A DNA stretch of 64,000 nucleotides from assembly GCA_963556255.1 (NCBI GenBank), contig OY744604.1, positions 90,948,062-91,012,061 of the forward strand, given 5' to 3'. Made by a program: the position numbers and the translations under genes. Positions 1 to 13,800 of the stretch are shown one piece after another (within the stretch, counting starts at the first letter, position 1; every line of letters starts with the position of its first letter). This DNA is from Allolobophora icterica. Its lineage: Eukaryota > Annelida > Clitellata > Crassiclitellata > Lumbricidae. The notes beneath the pieces were generated by a model. The model had not been told where the DNA came from and made no database searches. It saw only the letters and a list, made by a program, of their open reading frames with translations.

Positions 1-864
1 TCGAGAAACATTTATTTTTTGCAGCAACAATATTTGGCTATGATTGGGCTAGGATTACCTCGATTGCAATAAATTGTTAACTGTTTTTACCTAAGTTTCC
101 TTTTAATGCTTTAAATTTTCTAAGAGCTGTACGTAAATCCGCATATTTTGATACGAATTAACGAAGCCAATTTTAGTACACCGTGGGTGCCGAGACTGCC
201 AAAATATTCACAAGTGGGTCGCGACCCAGAAATGTTTGGGAACCGCTGGTCTAGCACAGTAATCTGTTTTCTTTGTGTTGCAACCTGGTTTACATATTGT
301 AACATAGGTGCATGTCCAATTTGTAGGTTCCGCATCTGGTTCAGATAATAACAGCATGATAATGACAACAACCACCGGTTTACCAGGCTAGTCATAATTA
401 TCCGTTACATGAGTTTATGTAGTAATGTACTATAAAATTGATGGACTTCTATAAATCAGATATACATACATAGTACGCATAGTGTAGTATACCAACTCTA
501 TTGCTCACTGGTTAGGGTTCGATTAGTTTTGAAATAGGCGAACTTCCTCCAGTACTTCAGAATATCTCCCATTGTGGGTTCATTTTACCCAGTCCAATAA
601 TTATTGCCATTTCCCATAGGTCTTTCAACACTGGCCTGATCGTCACGTTGGATCCGTTTCTCTCATTTACAGACCGTGTCAATCGTATCTCTCGAAAATT
701 CCTTTATCATTTATCACTGCGTCAACACCGCACCATCCGACACTCGCTCAGCATTCACGCGATCACCGCCACTCTCGTATGAGGGTTGACTTCGGCAACT
801 CAAACTATGCTGGTCTCTCTTCACTAAGCCTTTATAAGCTTCAATCAATATCCCGCCATATTAT

Positions 865-1300
865 TTGTCCGAGGTTTGTCCATATATGTGCCTTCATTCG
901 GAACACTCTCACTGGCTTCCGATTCCCCAGCGCATCCAGTTCAACATTTTAACTCTTATGTGCAACTGTTTGATCGAGGTAGCTCCTTCATACCTCAATA
1001 CCTTCTGCACCTCGGTATCTTCACACCCTTGTCGCTCCACTCTCCGCCAGAGGCCTTCTGGTTGTTCCCCGCATGCATGTGGCTACTGCTCAGTCTAGAA
1101 GCTTTGCTTATGTTCTCCCCTCTAATCGGAACTGTCTTCCGCAGGAATTGCGGCTTCAGCTCCTCCGCCTTTCTCTTTTCCTGTTCTGGAAATGCCTGAA
1201 GACCATTTTATTTGTTAGTGATAGCATTGACTTGGTTCGGGAACACCTCTGAATCGTTGATTGGCGCTTCATAAATGTTCGATTACGACAACGATTACGA
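865..1300 (+). mobile_element. CR1/L2-like LINE fragment, 3' end of RT ORF plus 3' tail
   Basis: A short reading frame contains HWLPIPQRIQFNILTLMCN followed by EVAPSYL, the pattern at the end of reverse transcriptase in CR1/L2-type non-LTR retrotransposons (LHWLP..RI.FK.L). The copy is 5'-truncated and frameshifted. Its tail ('cgcctctgaatcgttgattggcgctt', here quoted in part) ends near 1300 in a run of 'gattacga' words. A second copy of the same family lies at 61200-62170. Confidence 0.6.
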
Positions 1301-1679
1301 CTGGTTCAGACTATCCCGAATATGTGTAAATATTCCTTTAGATTTTGTCTCTGCGCATAGGTCATTCAACCACAAATTGCACCCAGTTGTCTATTGTTGT
1401 TCGATTATACTGTAGATCCTGACATTGTGCTTTGTAATTCAACCTGATCTTCGTCGAGCAGCATGTAATTCCCAATCTGGGCCTAATTTCATTAGCAGAG
1501 TTCCGTGCACTTCACGGTACACAATATAGAATACCGTTGCTTCCACTTGCTGTTAGCTCAGACGATAATATCGTAGACTTTTGTTAATTAAATGCTGGAA
1601 GAGAAAGAAGTGTTTCTTAATTGTCGTTTTATAATATGATATCATATCATTTTTGGAGATCTGTATAGCGCTGCTCACA

Positions 1680-2090
1680 GCCGCGGCCATTCAGTAGCGC
1701 TCACAGAGGAAAGAAAAAGGAGAGGGATGTAGCAAGAGTTCCAGAAAGTAAGGTTATCGTAGAAGGGAAGGAAAAGCATTCTGCGGAGAGGGCTTTATGT
1801 TGGCAAAAGATCTAGTTTGATAAAGGGTGGTCCTGGCACGCGGAACAAATAGCACATGTCGATCTCGAGAACGGAGAGGTCGGTGATAAGCTACAGAGAG
1901 AGGGGGTGGGGTGGACGTGGTCCCTGAGATATTTTGGAACAGAGCCCAGTTTGGACTTGAGGACCACACCAAAAACTTTAAATTGAATGCGGCCCAGGAG
2001 AGGAAGCAGTGAAGTTGATTGATAATATATGAGGAGATGTGGGAACATTTAGGAAGACGAGGAATAAGTCTGGCGGCAGCATTGAGAAAT
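1680..2090 (-). mobile_element. CR1/L2-like LINE fragment (RT C-terminal end)
   Basis: The minus strand reads SLLPLLGRIQFKV, then LGSVPKYLRDHV, matching the LHWLP..RI.FKV ... P.YL.D block at the RT C-terminus of CR1/L2-like LINEs. It is short and truncated at both ends, so it is a dead copy. Confidence 0.55.
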
Positions 2091-2216
2091 GACTGGAGAG
2101 GAAACCCATATATTTAAGGCGAGATGTTGAAGTGGAAGAAGTTGTCTTTACCGAATAACCAGCAGTGTAATTAAAGATATTATTTTTTTTGAATTTGTTG
2201 TTTTATTTTTCTACAG

Positions 2217-2389
2217 GTTGCGGTAATACCTCCTACTACGGTTCGTCTGGAATAATCAGTTCTCTCAACTACCCTAGCAATTACTACAACTACATGAACT
2301 GCGATTACTACCTTAACGGTTATACTGGAAATTCCCTAGCGTTCGTCTTTAAATCGTTCGACGTTGAAGACGGGTTCGATTTTGTAACG
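2217..2389 (+). CDS. CUB gene 1, pair 1, CUB-A first half
   Basis: Acceptor ctacag, donor GTTAGT. It encodes GCGNTSYYGSSGIISSLNYP, then the second CUB Cys in MNCDYYLN, ending at FDFVT. Begins in phase 1 and ends in phase 0; 173 bp, the length of the corresponding exons at 7847, 27173 and 54851. Confidence 0.88.
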
Positions 2390-5300
2390 GTTAGTAGGCC
2401 TCTACTTGATGATTTTGATGTTTGGTTACTTCTGTCATCCGCTTAAGGATGTCACTATTTTCAGGTTGCATCCTAGTCATTATCCTTGTCAGCTTAATTA
2501 AAAAGCGATTGGAGCGATAAATGAATTCTTAATGTGATACAATCTCAAGTAAGATTTTGGGATGTTGCCAAATGAGTTGCTGTCTCGCTTGAAATTTCGC
2601 ATGCAGTCCATGCATCCAAGAGCGGATTTTGAAGAGGGATTCCTGTCATGTTCTTCTTTTTTAGGGCTATGGTGTAAGGTGAGGGCTACTTACTTGACAT
2701 GGAAAGTAAGAGAGCGTGATGAAAAGCTTCTCAATACTTCTCTGCTTGCATGTGCTGGTTTTGCCTGCCAAAGGAGCGTTTTAATAATATAAGTTTAAGT
2801 TGATTTCATAATAATTCCTCAAATACGTATTGTTCGGTGTTGTCGTATTGCGCTATAGTGCTGTGAGTTTGCTCAGATCTTTTCGTATTAAAGATTTGCA
2901 ACAAACTTCTACTGACTGATATTTCCTACGACTAATTTAACCAGCATATTTGGTTTCTCAATCAACTTATTTTTAGCATCGTGTAGCAATTTTCGAAGTG
3001 TAGAAGAAATAAAACAACTTGGCTTTGTTCGAATAGTTCACTTGCCTAAGCGATTACCTTATTCCTGAACAACAATATACCGGACATTCAATACCCAATC
3101 CCGTATCGTTTCCGTGGTGCAGCCGAGGAAAAGTCAACTTTCACACCGATTACTCTGTTGTCTTCAGTGGATTCAGTCTCGATTATTATGTCAGTGTTGG
3201 AGGTAAGGGTTTTTGATAATCTTTTCAACCACAACATTTTGTTTCTCCACTGAAGCAAGGATTGAGATAATTGCAGAGATGCTGAGATAGAAGGGCAGCG
3301 TATAGATTAGACGAAGTAGTGAATACACAGAGCCATATCTAACCAAGCATTGAATAAGACCGTGATTGTAAACTCCGTATTTCTTCACCGCCCAGATAAA
3401 GCTAAGTTTGGACAGTCAGTCTATTCGCAGAAGCTTAGGCAAAGCAATATCAGCGAGGCAGATATAGCCAGGTTCGGCTTCGAGCAGAATGCTACGATAG
3501 ATGGTGTTTGATGGTAGACTGTATGTGACGTTTGGATAACCAGTAGACATTATAGGCCTGCTGACAATTAGCAGTAGATACAAATAAATCATTGGCTATT
3601 CATTCCATTTTATTGGAGTTCACTGTTTAAATCTAGGATTTTATCAGTAAGAACTCGGTTTATTTAAATGTACCCACTCATCATAGAGAAGCATGCTGGA
3701 TATACATGTAGTTGATCTAAGAGATCTAAATTCTTTCTCAGCGCCATCTTTTCCTACATTGCGTATAAATTTTACACTGACATGATATTTCGAAAGTTTC
3801 TCTCGTGTGTGCCGTGCTATTGCATAAAGCCTGAATTTGATAATTGAAAACAGGTTGTGGTGAAACGGTATACAGTAATTCCACGGGATTTGTGACCTCT
3901 CCGAATTGGCCGAGTTACTACGCAAGTAATCAGAACTGCTCCAATATCATCTGGGCTCCACAGCGAAGCACGTTCTACCTCTACTTTCAGCAATTCAACC
4001 TAGGTGGCTGCTGCAGTTGCGACTATCTGGAGGTATAAATATCAGTAATTAATAGCATCGAAAACGCATGGGAATTTTGGCTAGCTATTAATAAGTGATC
4101 CAGTTGGTCTTAATTTCGCTTCTTAGTGTAATGGTGTCGATCTATTCAGTAGCACGCTGAGTCTGTTATCCAACAATTTCGAGTTCGGGGCTTCGTGCAA
4201 CGACCATGGACAAGTTGTGTGGTAACAGTTGTCGCATATCTCAGGCTCAGTGTAACCGACCTTGCTGTTGAGTTTCATAACAGACATGTCAAACAACGTC
4301 AGCGCTCGTGAATAGGCTGATGCCCCGCGCTTGGCGCTTTAGAAGTTTGGAGATTACGATTACGATTACCTTATCTTTTGCTAAGGCATTCGTCTAACTA
4401 TTTATAATCAACTGTCAATCAGCCGTAGTTCTAAGGTTAAAGATCACAATCATACTACCTTTCTGAATTCCTTCTATGTCTCCAACACCGTAAGGCTTTA
4501 ACAGTTAGTCATATCACAAGATACTAGATTGAGTTCAACATAGAGTTCGATGCGTTGCACTTGCAAGCGTGATAAATACTAGAAAATTAATAATATAAAC
4601 AAACAGAAATGCCACGAAGCCAGTCATCATGTGAACTTTTTTGTTACGCTCCTCTCATTTGCCGCTTCCAACTAATGAATATTTATGACCAATGACATCA
4701 CTGTTTACAAATGACGACGTTCAAACGGACGTTCGTTTCACATTAAATTTTATTGAACGTAAATTTAAATATTCCATTAAAGGCTGCCTTTTAAACGGGC
4801 TTAAACTAATTTACTTAGGTGGCGAACAGGTTAAAGCGATCGAGATTAACGGGTTTAAACGGGTCAATTTACATTTTCAATTTCTTTTTAGACCGTTTTA
4901 GGATGGGCTAAGCTTTTCCTGTTTTTTGCCAGCTTGCGCCATGCATCCGGGAAAGATATTTTCGGGTAGCAGGACTACGCAATTAATAATAAAACAAACA
5001 GAAGTTTCTTACGTTACGTTTTTGTTTTAATGACTTACATTGGAAATGCATTTTCAAATTGTGTTTAAACCGTCTAAGGACGGGCAAATAATCTAGCAAC
5101 GATTAAAAAAACTAAAATGAAATGAATGGCAAATCAACACGACGCCCACTGAGTTCCTTCACTGAATACCTTATCACAATGAACTCGCATGCGTATGCTC
5201 TCAGGGCTGCAGGTATTCACACTTGGCTTTCCAACAGATTTAAACAAGGTATTCGTCAAATATGTGTTCAACTGAATCGATTGAAAAGAGCTTGCATTAT

Positions 5301-8300
5301 GTAAAGAAAGATTGTTCCGATATATGTAAAAACTCGCTTAGATCGTAGCAGGCCCGGCTCAAGACATTTGGAGGCCCAGGGCAAATCGGCGGCCCTAGGC
5401 AAACCGGCGGCCCTAAGCACAAAAAAGCTCATGACCTTTTTTAGTCATTCACCTCTTTTTACGAATAACAATTAAATAATTTTTGAAAAATGGAAAATTG
5501 GCGGCCCCTAAAAATCGGCGGCCCTGGGCGGCTGCCCAGTTGCCCATATGGACGAACCGGGCCTGGATTGTAGTGATGTATGAAAGTAAGGAGAATTCCT
5601 CACATCACACATGCGATTTGTGTTCTGCGATTACAATGAACAGGTGAAGGAAATGGATTAGGAGAGTAGCAATTGTCTGTTCATTTTTGTTCAAGATAAG
5701 TTGTCTAGACAACTCGGATTATTTTCATTTTCCATTTTGTGGAACGTATAATTCCTACGAAATGTACATCGACCGATGCAGTCAAGTGCTTTTGTGGTTC
5801 CACAGCGATGGTACTACAACCTATCCAGGATTCAACATCCAGTACAACGTCTATCCAGATGAAGGTCGGTGTGAACGGTATTCCGAAATATTGTAGTGTT
5901 TTGAGAAGTCTTTTGCGCTATGTCGTGTCGATGCATATACATGTACATGCATAACGTGTGATCTTTGATCAATTAGTTGGTGATGTGGATTTTGCTCGAT
6001 AATTTTAGTTCGCTCGGATTCTAATGTGACCTAGTATGCGTTTATGTGTTCTGTTTTGCCTCCAATTTTGTTTCTGAGTATTTTGACGCTTGCTATCGAA
6101 GCTTGGTGTGACGCCAGTGAACTCTTCCGCTGTGAGGGGCTTAAGGCTACTTACTACCTGAACAATGTTAAAACTCCATTTTGAAAACCAAAGATAGCTC
6201 TTGGGTTGGCTCTGTCGTTTTAATGCGAAGACACTTGAAGACTTGTTGTCGGCTGATGAAAAATGTCGTCCTCTACAGATAAGGAAACAGAAGTATGCCC
6301 AGAATCAGCATCGTGAACCATTTTCGAGCGACTGCTTGATGCTGATGTTCATGTATTGCGAGCCTCGTCGCCTATCGTAGCTCATGTTATCGTAGACTAC
6401 GCTACGTGGTCCATGAACTCTTGGCAACCGTGGATGGAAATTTGTCGTCCCGAACGCCTCTGAATAGGTTGCTCTGAAAGCAGCGCTCTATAAATTCTCA
6501 GATACGACACGACAAGGCTGGGCTCTCTGTGTGTCTTCTAGTTATTTGTGCACTGTTTGTCGCTTATTAACTGTTTCACTCTTAACGATTTTAAAATTGC
6601 TTAGACTTGCACAGCGATGTAGGCTACTTATAGGGTGTTGCAGTAAGTTTCTGATAGATACATACACAGGCCTATATAAATTCAACCACCATCCATTTGT
6701 AGTGTCTAATTTTTTAAATGTGATACCATACTTGCAGAGAATTCCACTGTGGCTGGTACAACAGATCTTACAGAGTCAACAACTATTCAACCAGGTGATT
6801 AAAGGGAACCTATTCTGACATGTATTTTTCTGCGACAGAAAATTGCTGTTAAATTATCGGTTATAGCAATATGATTGTCAGGCTTATTTGAAGTTTGTTG
6901 ATGTTAGAAAACGTGCTCTACTCATTTTCAATTCAATATTATTACGAAACTTGGCTCCTATTGTCCTTGTCATATTAATCAGTAAGTTTAAAGTCTTAAG
7001 AAAACTGTTAGAAATGCAGACACTAAGTTTTCACGATATTAGCATTTCATATTTCTTCAATATACGCTTTAAAAAATTAATTATGACTCATTATTCTCAC
7101 TGGCTTTCAAAAATCTGGATACATGCATGACTGGCGACGGAGTAACCGCACCTCCGATTCGCAGTTCCGTGACGGCCGAATGGATCAACGCATGTTCCAC
7201 GGTCGATGGTCAAATACGTCGCTTGGGACGTGACAAACGTCCACAAATGTGCCGCGTCATATATCCCAATTGACGTCGATTACACCAGGGGGCCCAACTG
7301 AACTGACTGCTACTCGTAAACACACAAAATATTCAGGCCTTCCCCTTCACACAGCTTCATCCCTGTGGCTTTTGAATCACTTGGACCAATCAACCGGACT
7401 GGACTTGAGTTTACTGATGTAATGAGTCTCCGTAAGTTCGCCGTTTCAAGTCATCCGCATGAGTCATCGCATCTCTTCCAACGCCCCTCCAGTTGCACTC
7501 GGCGTTACAATGCGGTGGCTTTTGGGAACTCTTTTTTACATCTCAGTGGGACGAGGACCGATAGTTTCAGAAGAAGACTTTTTGTTCATGCGTTCATTTC
7601 TTTTAATTCCTGAATGACCATTTATACATTGAGGCAAATAATAATAATAATGATAAATTGCCCAGGTTCTTATACGGAGTTAGCTCAGCAAGATCTAATC
7701 CAAGGAGTTGGATTAGGGACTAAGCGCGATAACTGAAGAGCCCACCCAGTCGCAAACTCTAGATGAGCCCGTAACAGAATATTAGACATTAGGTGATACA
7801 CGAAACACACTAGGATTATAATTGAAGTATTATGTATCCTGTGTAGGATGTGGCCTTCTGAGCTATTACGGACCATCTGGAGTCATCACTTCTCCCAACT
7901 ATCCCGGCAACTATTACGATTATCTTGACTGTTTCTACTACATTTACGCTGCGAAGGCGAGTTCTATCGCGTTTTTCTTCAACCATTTCGACGTGCAAGA
8001 TTACATCGACTCTGTCAAGGTTAGTTTAAACAACGTTTTCTTGATGTTGTATTAAATCTTATTTTATCTTACAATACATATCACAAACAGGTTCATAACG
8101 GTGATGATACATCGAAATTAATAACATTAATAATAATAAATAACACATCACAGGCTTTTAACGCTCACGCCGACTGTAGGGTAGCGTTAGTTTGAGTTGT
8201 TATTCGGTTCTGCTATGTGAGGATGTTTTTTGGTTTTTTCGATTTTCTAATCATCGTGTTTAGTCTGTTCTGCTGTGAGCGAAAAATAAACAGTTAATTA

Positions 8301-10803
8301 ACAAGCGTTAATTTATTTGCAGAAAAATCAATTTTGAATTGTTGGATTTCAATGTCATGCATTAACTGAGAACAAATCTCGTTTGATAAACGGTTCATTC
8401 TCAGGCACGTAACTAGGATTTTTCGTTTGGGGGGGCTTAAACCTTGAACATGGCAACATTTATACAGTGTTCATACGAATTTTAGCCGTAAGCATACAAC
8501 GGCTTGACTTGTTTGGGGGGGCTTCAACTTCGTTTGGGGGGGCTTAAGCCCCCCAAGCCCAACGCTAGTTACGTCCCTGTTCATTCTGCCAATGGTTCCA
8601 ATGGATTGTAATTTTCTTTGAAAGCAACATATTTTTAAAATAATATTATTCTTGATTTTTTTAAAAATAATAACAATGGCCAATCTGGTTTAGCTGTACT
8701 ATTACTGAATCTATCCGATGTCTGTTTGCAATTGAAAAGAAAACAGTCTTTTAATCAGCAGTGAAATGTAATAAACGAAAATATTGATTTTGATTCAACA
8801 GATCAGATGCGAGACCAATTCGAGCTTTCCCGAACACGATTACACAGGGCAATGGCTGCCTAAGCCTTTTTCAATTGCATGGTGCAGTCAGGGAAGAGTA
8901 TTCTTCTCCACAGACGGGACCGGGGCCAACTCTGGATACAACATCGATTACTACGTCAGTGATGGAGGTAGTTAAGATTACTAACTCTTGTGAAAAAAAG
9001 TACTTACAGTTCATGGCGATTCATTTTTGTTACTTTTTAAATAATACCTCACAAGTTTTATATATTTTTTTCTGCTACAGCCATCAATTTTGTGGCGGGC
9101 TTGATTGTTTTTTTCCATCTGAGATCGTTCCATTCCTGGAGCAATCTTATGGATTTCAGCCAATAAAGCAGAGTCAACAGAAGGTGGTTGAGAGGAAATG
9201 GGTACAGAAATTAGATGGTTCGGGAGTAATAATCGTCAACGATGGTACAGTATGTAGACACACATGGAAGCAGACATTTCGAGCCCAAAAGGAGCCCATA
9301 TGATATTGACATGGAGATTCTTGGAGTGACGTCAACCGAAAATGACAGTGAGGTTTACTACATAGCGAATGGTGAACGCCTTTCCTGAACACACTGGGTG
9401 GACCATAAATATATAAATGAGCCTATGTGTACCCATATACATACAATGCGTTCAGTACATCCATATATGCACACATCCGTCCAGCCATCCATCCATACAT
9501 ACATGCATACACGCACGCATATATGGGTGTCAGCCACTTCTGCAAATGTTTCGTCAGGTTGTGGTAACACCGTGTACCTTGGATCCTTTGGAAATGTGAA
9601 ATCTCCGAATTGGCCTGATATCTACGGAAACAACCAGAACTGCTCCAATATCATCTGGGCTCCACAACGAAGTCACTTCTATCTACGCCTTCTAAATCTC
9701 AGTGTGCAGGATTGCAGACCGTGCACTTGTGACTGGGTTGAGGTAATTTATGGCTTCACGGAATTAATGAAATGAGTGAACCTCATCTGCATGAACAGTA
9801 TTTTTCTAACCGTCTCGTTTGCATTCAGTTTCTTGATTAGTATACATGTCTTCGTTCTTAAGGTTCTACATGAATATTTGTGCAGATCTGCCATTTTTGC
9901 AAATTGGTACCTTACGAATTGGTTGTCGTAGCTTTAACAGCAGCAGAAGAGGCAGTAGCAGTAAGTTATAAGCTTATCTAGTTTTTCTAAGTTTATAGTT
10001 TTCTGCACGAGGGCTTTCATGTCATATGTCAATCTGTCACGTATAACTTTGTCCCTAAGTTTCTCTCAGGCATGATTTTTGAGACATGCTATCATGTCAT
10101 CTGCTATGATGTCGCATGCTCTTTTTGCTCATAACCGCAGTTTATGTTGTGTCAAATAAATGAAAGAATGATTTAATCTGATTTAAAGTAATGAAACAAT
10201 GATTTAATGACAACTATTCTAGGTGAGCTGCCTCGACAATAACCCCTCCATCAAACACAGATTTTGTGGATCCGTAAACTATACAGCTGACTTCTACCAG
10301 TGTACTCGAATCCTTGTCTGGTTCCACACCGATGCCAATACCGTATATGAAGGATTCAACCTCGAATACAATGTCTATCCGGAGCCGGGTTAGTTCAAAG
10401 ATTTAGGCAATGCATATTCTAGCGAAAGATAGGTCAATTGTATAAAGTGAACTCAAGTGGTGATAGGTAGAGTAGGCCTACAGCTAGACAAAGATGCTTT
10501 ACTGCTTTAGTCTCCTGTAACAACTGAGGTATGCATGTGGTGAACAAAAATGCCTTCACTGCTGTAACCTTCTGTAGCAAAAATCATTCACTTTTCATGT
10601 CAAGAATCGCAACTTTGGGTTTAGCATCCGAGAAAACAGACGTTTTTGGCGAATTTTCGCTATATGTAATGGTATTCAAACTCTGCGATGAATAAACACA
10701 TGTGTAGTTTTATTCCACGTTACAGATTCTAGTGGACTTTTAAATCGTGGAAATCTTCCGATGATTTTTATATTCATAAATCTATAGGTTTATATTTATA
10801 TAA

Positions 10804-10834
<31 letters not shown>

Positions 10835-13800
10835 TGAAATACGTGCTGTTTCATTTCCGATTTAAGCTGAAGTATTGCAAGTTGCAATAGGCTAATTGAA
10901 TCTTGTGACTTCTGCAGCGCCGTTGTAGGCCTAATGCACAATACACCAAATGTTTATCGTTTCAAGAGAAGTCGTGGTTAAATATCGTAATCTATCGAAT
11001 AAGCACGGCCGACAAAAACGCTAAAGCAATGCTTTCTTATTTTAAAGCCAATGTAGGCCTAATGTCTTCAGTCAACACCGATGTTGGCTTTTCGTTGAAT
11101 AGATTCAATAGACCATAGTTCGAGAATTCGTGACTTTCGGTTTTAAAATTCGTAAAAATTCGCGAATTTTTGGTCTATTTTAAAATTCGTAAAAATTCGT
11201 AAGAATTCGTTGGGTCATTGTTGGGCCTTTTTTTTACATTGACAGTGGGTTTTGCAAAAACAGCGTAAGCAACAACAACAAATGTGATGACGTCATGATT
11301 TGTTGTGTTAAGCTTCTGCTAAGAATTTAATGTAAAATTCAATAAAAAGTTTATTACGTAACGAGTTAATTTAGTTAAACTTTAATTTAAATAAATGAAA
11401 GAACTTGGACCGGAGTGGAAGTATGTAGTAATTTTGGAGGATAAGGAATGGATAATCTTAATATAGGCCTACAGTGCTGTTTTTGTGACAAGGAATTTAT
11501 TGGATGTTCTGCCGGGATTCGGGAGCATTTTGCATGGCGAAAATACAGAAACCAGAGTCGAGTGGGAGCAGTGGGCTGTTCCTGACTCAGAATCAGAGAA
11601 CGATGCAGTAGGAGACGCAGCTCGGTGAACGTTGCCCACCCTTTTTAACCATTGGTTGTAAGCTGTGTTAGTGGCTGAATGGTGACACTGGAGCTGACTG
11701 GCTGTTTTTCGTTCTGCTGACTGACACTCACAGTCACACACCCCAACTATGATAGAAGTCGAAGTTCAAGACTCCAAGTAGAACAGTAACTGAATATCAG
11801 TACTATTGTGTTGCTAGTCAGCTATCTCTGACGGCTGATTGATTGCCTATGACATTGACATTGAGCCTACTTGCTTAGAAAGTTGAAAAGTACACATATA
11901 ATCAAATTCGCTGCCATGGCAAATAATTCTATTATTTTATTATTTAACGAATTTTTACGAATTTTAAAACAGCAGTTTTAAAATTCGTTAAAATTCGTGA
12001 ATTTTAAAAATTCTTAAAATTCGTAAAATGCGAATTCTCGAACTATGGAATAGACCATATAGTGCTCATGTTGGCCTGATATGCTTTCGTATTTGAGATT
12101 GTTTAGGACACGTTTGAGATCTAACCTCTCTAAGGCGCCAAAGGTAAAAGGGCGATGTGATCATTTGCATACAACTGTTGCTCGTTTAGCTTTTTCATCG
12201 AGTTATCTCGCGCATGCAGTTACTTAAAGACCTAACATTGAAATCCAATACAAGGTTTAGCAGTTGATGCATAATTAATCAGAGATTAGTTTTGAACTTG
12301 CAGAGTTTAGAATCTATACACAGGAAAATATATATTCAAATTTCATGTATGTCTACTTTTGTCAGGTACCGAAAGCACGAGTGCGACGACACCGATAACA
12401 ACGACTGTCACTGTTCCAAAAAGCAAGTATCTTAGTGTCATTGTGCCAATGTACCTTTCTATCTCAGCCGATTGGCCTAAAATGGGCTCTTCTGCTTTCT
12501 CTCTGGTCTGTCTTGCAAGCGTTCTCGAATCTTCAGCTTATGTCTCTGGATAACTTCCTTGACGCGACGCGATGCTCGTGAATAAGTTGGTGCTCAGCTT
12601 TAAGCTTGAATAGAGCTTTAGAAAGTTGGAATTAACGATTACGACTGTGGGCTTGATTTTCGAGCCTCATCGCTTGGTCCATTGCTTATTATACACCGGC
12701 GACACAGAAGTTCCTATTGATGGCAAGAGAAGAGTCATACATGAAATGCATGGAATGACATTGTTAATTGCCAAATTTGAAAATGCAACGATAAATAAGA
12801 GATAGCCTACCTTTGATAAGAGATTTACCCTTGGCGCCTTATAGAGGTTAGATCTCTTACCAACTGCATACATAATTATATGTGTATAAGATCTTTACAG
12901 TGATATAATGTGCATATTATATCTACATTTGCTACAAGGGTTGGAAAATGCCAACGTCCAGAACGGAAAACGCATCTGCAGTATTCTTTAAGGCGCAGTA
13001 AAGTTGCAATTGAAAACTTCTCGGAAGGGTCATTCGGCAGAGACACTCAACTGCTCAGTCGTACAGATGAAATTTCTTTTCTTAATGACAATTAACATCA
13101 CTTACTACGCTTAGGGTATCGTTCAGAGCGCCTCTGATTGCATTTACTTGGAATGGCGCTGAATTAAGTTTTATTTAAATTACAAGAACTGGTAAGACGA
13201 TTTAACCTTTACATCACCACTTGTTTTCGGATAACTTACTGCGCAACCTGGGGAAATTTTACTCTCACAGAATATCAGGAACTATTGTGTAACAGAGAAA
13301 TGATCCTTGTGGCTGTGATAGGGTTTTCCGGATCTAAAATTTAACGAAGCACCATAGACTGTTAACTGAGATTACCTTTCAAAGAGTTATGGCTGTAGAT
13401 ATATAAATTGTCACTTTAAACGACACGTTGAGTGTCGTCACGTCACGAGTTCCAAAAAAAGTAATTACCAGAGAGTTTAGAAAGATTTTTTTTCTTTTTT
13501 AAAATGAAAAATATCATTATAATATTATAATAAATACTCAGGAACATACTACCCTTAAACTAACTAATACTATATTATACTATATAACTTATGCTAGTTC
13601 ACTTTTTCATTTCGCCAAAACTAAACATATTATGAAGCTTTATTCAAATTATTACTATATATTTCATGAACTTTTTAGCGATATTGTCACCTTTTATAGC
13701 TAATGGATGATATCATTTACAAAGGACATTGATTAAATTACTCCTTACTTTAAATAGGAACCCTATGTCTTTATATTACCATTACGACATCTACTGAACT

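Larger units (their letters stand above)
1..2216. other. Left flank of CUB gene 1; degenerate LINE pieces, no exon recognised
   Basis: No exon was recognised here. I searched for a signal-peptide exon like those of genes 2 and 3 (tttttcag, then AG, ATG AAG) and did not find one, so the start of gene 1 is either left of the window or too diverged to see. The stretch carries LINE 3' fragments on both strands, listed separately; the rest is AT-rich sequence without a clear signal. Confidence 0.5.

Noticed and set aside
1..2216. Signal-peptide exon of gene 1
   Set aside because: No acceptor plus ATG plus hydrophobic segment with a phase-1 donor was found, so the start of gene 1 was not annotated.
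7140..7620. Possible exon or transposon ORF (82-aa frame)
   Set aside because: It has a somewhat protein-like composition (PHESSHLFQRPSSCTRRYN) but no splice signals in phase and no family I can name; left as unassigned intron sequence.
8875..9303. 142-aa plus frame after a CUB-A exon
   Set aside because: It starts in the wrong frame of the exon at 8802-8967 and continues into the intron past a good donor.
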